The position numbers and the translations under genes are program-made. A stretch of DNA of 10,688 bases, taken from positions 1-10,688 of the forward strand of contig CALMAR010000395.1 of assembly GCA_937859855.1 (NCBI GenBank), written 5' to 3'. A model generated the notes under the pieces. The model was not told the origin of the DNA, did no database searches, and saw only the letters and a list, made by a program, of their open reading frames with translations. Below, piece after piece: positions 9,515 to 10,688 of this stretch. Origin of the DNA: an uncultured Kineosporia sp. (lineage in GTDB: Bacteria; Actinomycetota; Actinomycetes; Actinomycetales; Kineosporiaceae). Positions within the stretch are counted from its first letter, which is position 1. Every line of letters starts with the position of its first letter.

Positions 9515-10645
9515 TCAGCCGGCGATCCGCACCGGCATCAGTAGGTAGCGGTAACTCGGGTCGTCCTCACCCTCGGGTGAGGCCTGCGGTGACAGCACCG
9601 CCGGCTTGGTGGACTCGGTGAACGACAGCCGGGCCCAGGGCGCATTGAGCGCATTCAGCCCGTCGAGCAGGAACTGCGGATTGAAAGCGATGGATATGTC
9701 ATCACCGGCCAGGGTCGACTCGACCGCCTCGGACGCCTGCGCATCCTCGCCCTGGCCTGCCTCGAGGGTGAGCTGGTCCGCGGTGAAGCTCAACCGGACC
9801 GGAGTGTTCCGCTCAGCCACCAGAGCCACCCGCTTGACCGCGTCCACCAGGGCCTGGGTTCCGACCAGTGCATGGGTCGGGACCTCGGCCGGGAACAGCG
9901 AACGCACCTTCGGGTAGTCGCCGTCGACGAGCAGGGACGTGGTCCGCCGCCCACCGGCTTCGAAGCCCACCATCTCGGTCGCGCCACCGGTGGTGAGCGC
10001 CAGCGTGACGTCGCCAGCGGCACCGAGCGACTTGGCCACTTCGGAGAGAGTGCGGGCGCGCACCAGGGCGACGCTGCTCTCGTCCCGATCGGCCGGGCTC
10101 CAGGTGATCGTGCGCATGGCCAGCCGGTAACGGTCGGTGGCCAGCAGAGTGAGCTGGTCTCCATCGATCTCCATCCGGATTCCGGTCAGGATCGGCAGCG
10201 TCTCGTCCCGGCTGGCGGCGATGCTCACCTGGCCAACAGCCTCGGTGAAGACATCACCGGGGACGACGCCCGACGCGGCGGGCATCAGCGGCAGGCTCGG
10301 GTACTCCTCCACCGGCATGGTCAGCAGGGTGAACCGGCCAGAGCCGCAGATCACCGAGACTTTCGAACCGTCAGTGGTGACGTCGACCGGCTTGGCCGGC
10401 AGCGATCGGGAGATGTCGGCCAGCAGCCGGCCGGAGACCAGCGCCGACCCGGCGTCCATCACCTCAGCTGCTACCTCGACCCGCGCTGAGACCTCGTAGT
10501 CGAAGCTCGACAGCCTCAGCACGCCGCTGGCGTCGGCTTCGAGTAACAGTCCGGCCAGTACCGGAACCGGCGGACGGCTGGGAAGCGCCCGGGCAGCCCA
10601 GGCAACGGCATCAGCCAGCGCATCGCGCTCGACCCGGAACTTCAC
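9515..10645 (-). CDS. dnaN: DNA polymerase III sliding clamp (beta subunit)
   Basis: The beta clamp is a ring-shaped homodimer that tethers DNA polymerase III and other replication and repair proteins to DNA. The 376-residue product spans the three clamp domains, from KFRVERDALADAVAWAARALPSRPPVPVLAGLLLEA-type start, through the central LPILTGIRMEIDGDQLTLLATDRYRLA segment, to the C-terminal YLLMPVRIAG (367-376), which forms part of the peptide-binding pocket. I set the start at GTG 10645 because it has AGGAAGGGG 6 bases upstream and gives the family N-terminus MKFRVERD. The frame is open 11 codons further to 10678, but those codons run through the ribosome site. It is the first gene after the expected dnaA/oriC segment, which lies beyond the right edge. 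The gene is complete. Confidence 0.97.
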   Translation of the reverse strand: MKFRVERDALADAVAWAARALPSRPPVPVLAGLLLEADASGVLRLSSFDYEVSARVEVAAEVMDAGSALVSGRLLADISRSLPAKPVDVTTDGSKVSVICGSGRFTLLTMPVEEYPSLPLMPAASGVVPGDVFTEAVGQVSIAASRDETLPILTGIRMEIDGDQLTLLATDRYRLAMRTITWSPADRDESSVALVRARTLSEVAKSLGAAGDVTLALTTGGATEMVGFEAGGRRTTSLLVDGDYPKVRSLFPAEVPTHALVGTQALVDAVKRVALVAERNTPVRLSFTADQLTLEAGQGEDAQASEAVESTLAGDDISIAFNPQFLLDGLNALNAPWARLSFTESTKPAVLSPQASPEGEDDPSYRYLLMPVRIAG

Positions 10646-10651
10646 TCGAAA

Positions 10652-10660
10652 CCCCTTCCT
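10652..10660 (-). promoter_or_regulatory. dnaN Shine-Dalgarno
   Basis: AGGAAGGGG on the minus strand stands 6 bases before the GTG at 10645 and decides the dnaN start. The remaining 28 bases to the window edge hold no DnaA-box match or other recognisable element. Confidence 0.7.
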
Positions 10661-10688
10661 GGGCTGCCCTGCCCTCACGCACCCGGAG

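Noticed and set aside
10646..10688. DnaA boxes or origin sequence upstream of dnaN
   Set aside because: No TTATCCACA-like 9-mer is present in these 43 bases; the origin is probably beyond the edge.

Overview
This window is the replication-gene neighbourhood next to the chromosomal origin of a high-GC actinobacterium (Actinomycetota). Every gene lies on the minus strand. Read in the direction of transcription (right to left) the order is dnaN, gnd, recF, dciA (DUF721), gyrB, gyrA, a DUF3566 membrane protein and tRNA-Ile(GAT). This order, with a short-form 6-phosphogluconate dehydrogenase between dnaN and recF and with gyrA followed by a DUF3566 protein and tRNA-Ile, is characteristic of Actinomycetota (the M. 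tuberculosis Rv0002-Rv0007/ileT region is similar but lacks gnd). The sequence does not let me name a genus.

Layout from the right edge: positions 10646-10688 are the start of the leader upstream of dnaN; dnaA and oriC are expected just beyond the window. dnaN (sliding clamp) is followed after 60 bases by gnd. A 52-base gap holding a hairpin and a possible leaderless promoter leads to recF, which overlaps dciA by 11 bases. A 291-base gap, the longest in the window, carries the gyrB leader, with a bulged hairpin just upstream of the ribosome binding site. gyrB and gyrA are 51 bases apart and form one operon. After gyrA a 209-base gap contains a terminator-like hairpin and an AT-rich inverted repeat, then the DUF3566 gene, then a 122-base gap with a plausible tRNA promoter, then tRNA-Ile.

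The genes fit together functionally. DnaN tethers the polymerase, DciA helps the replicative helicase, RecF mediates recombination at gapped DNA, and gyrase (GyrB2GyrA2) supplies negative supercoils ahead of forks leaving the nearby origin. gnd is a metabolic passenger conserved at this place. The DUF3566 protein is a two-helix membrane protein of unknown function with an unusually long serine-rich N-terminal region.

I found no mobile element, CRISPR array or new multi-gene system. All genes look intact. The points worth a second look are local: candidate regulatory structures in the gaps, residue choices in GyrA and Gnd, the acidic GyrA tail, and the long disordered tail of the DUF3566 protein. 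Several gene starts were set by Shine-Dalgarno position and family N-termini rather than by the longest open frame.
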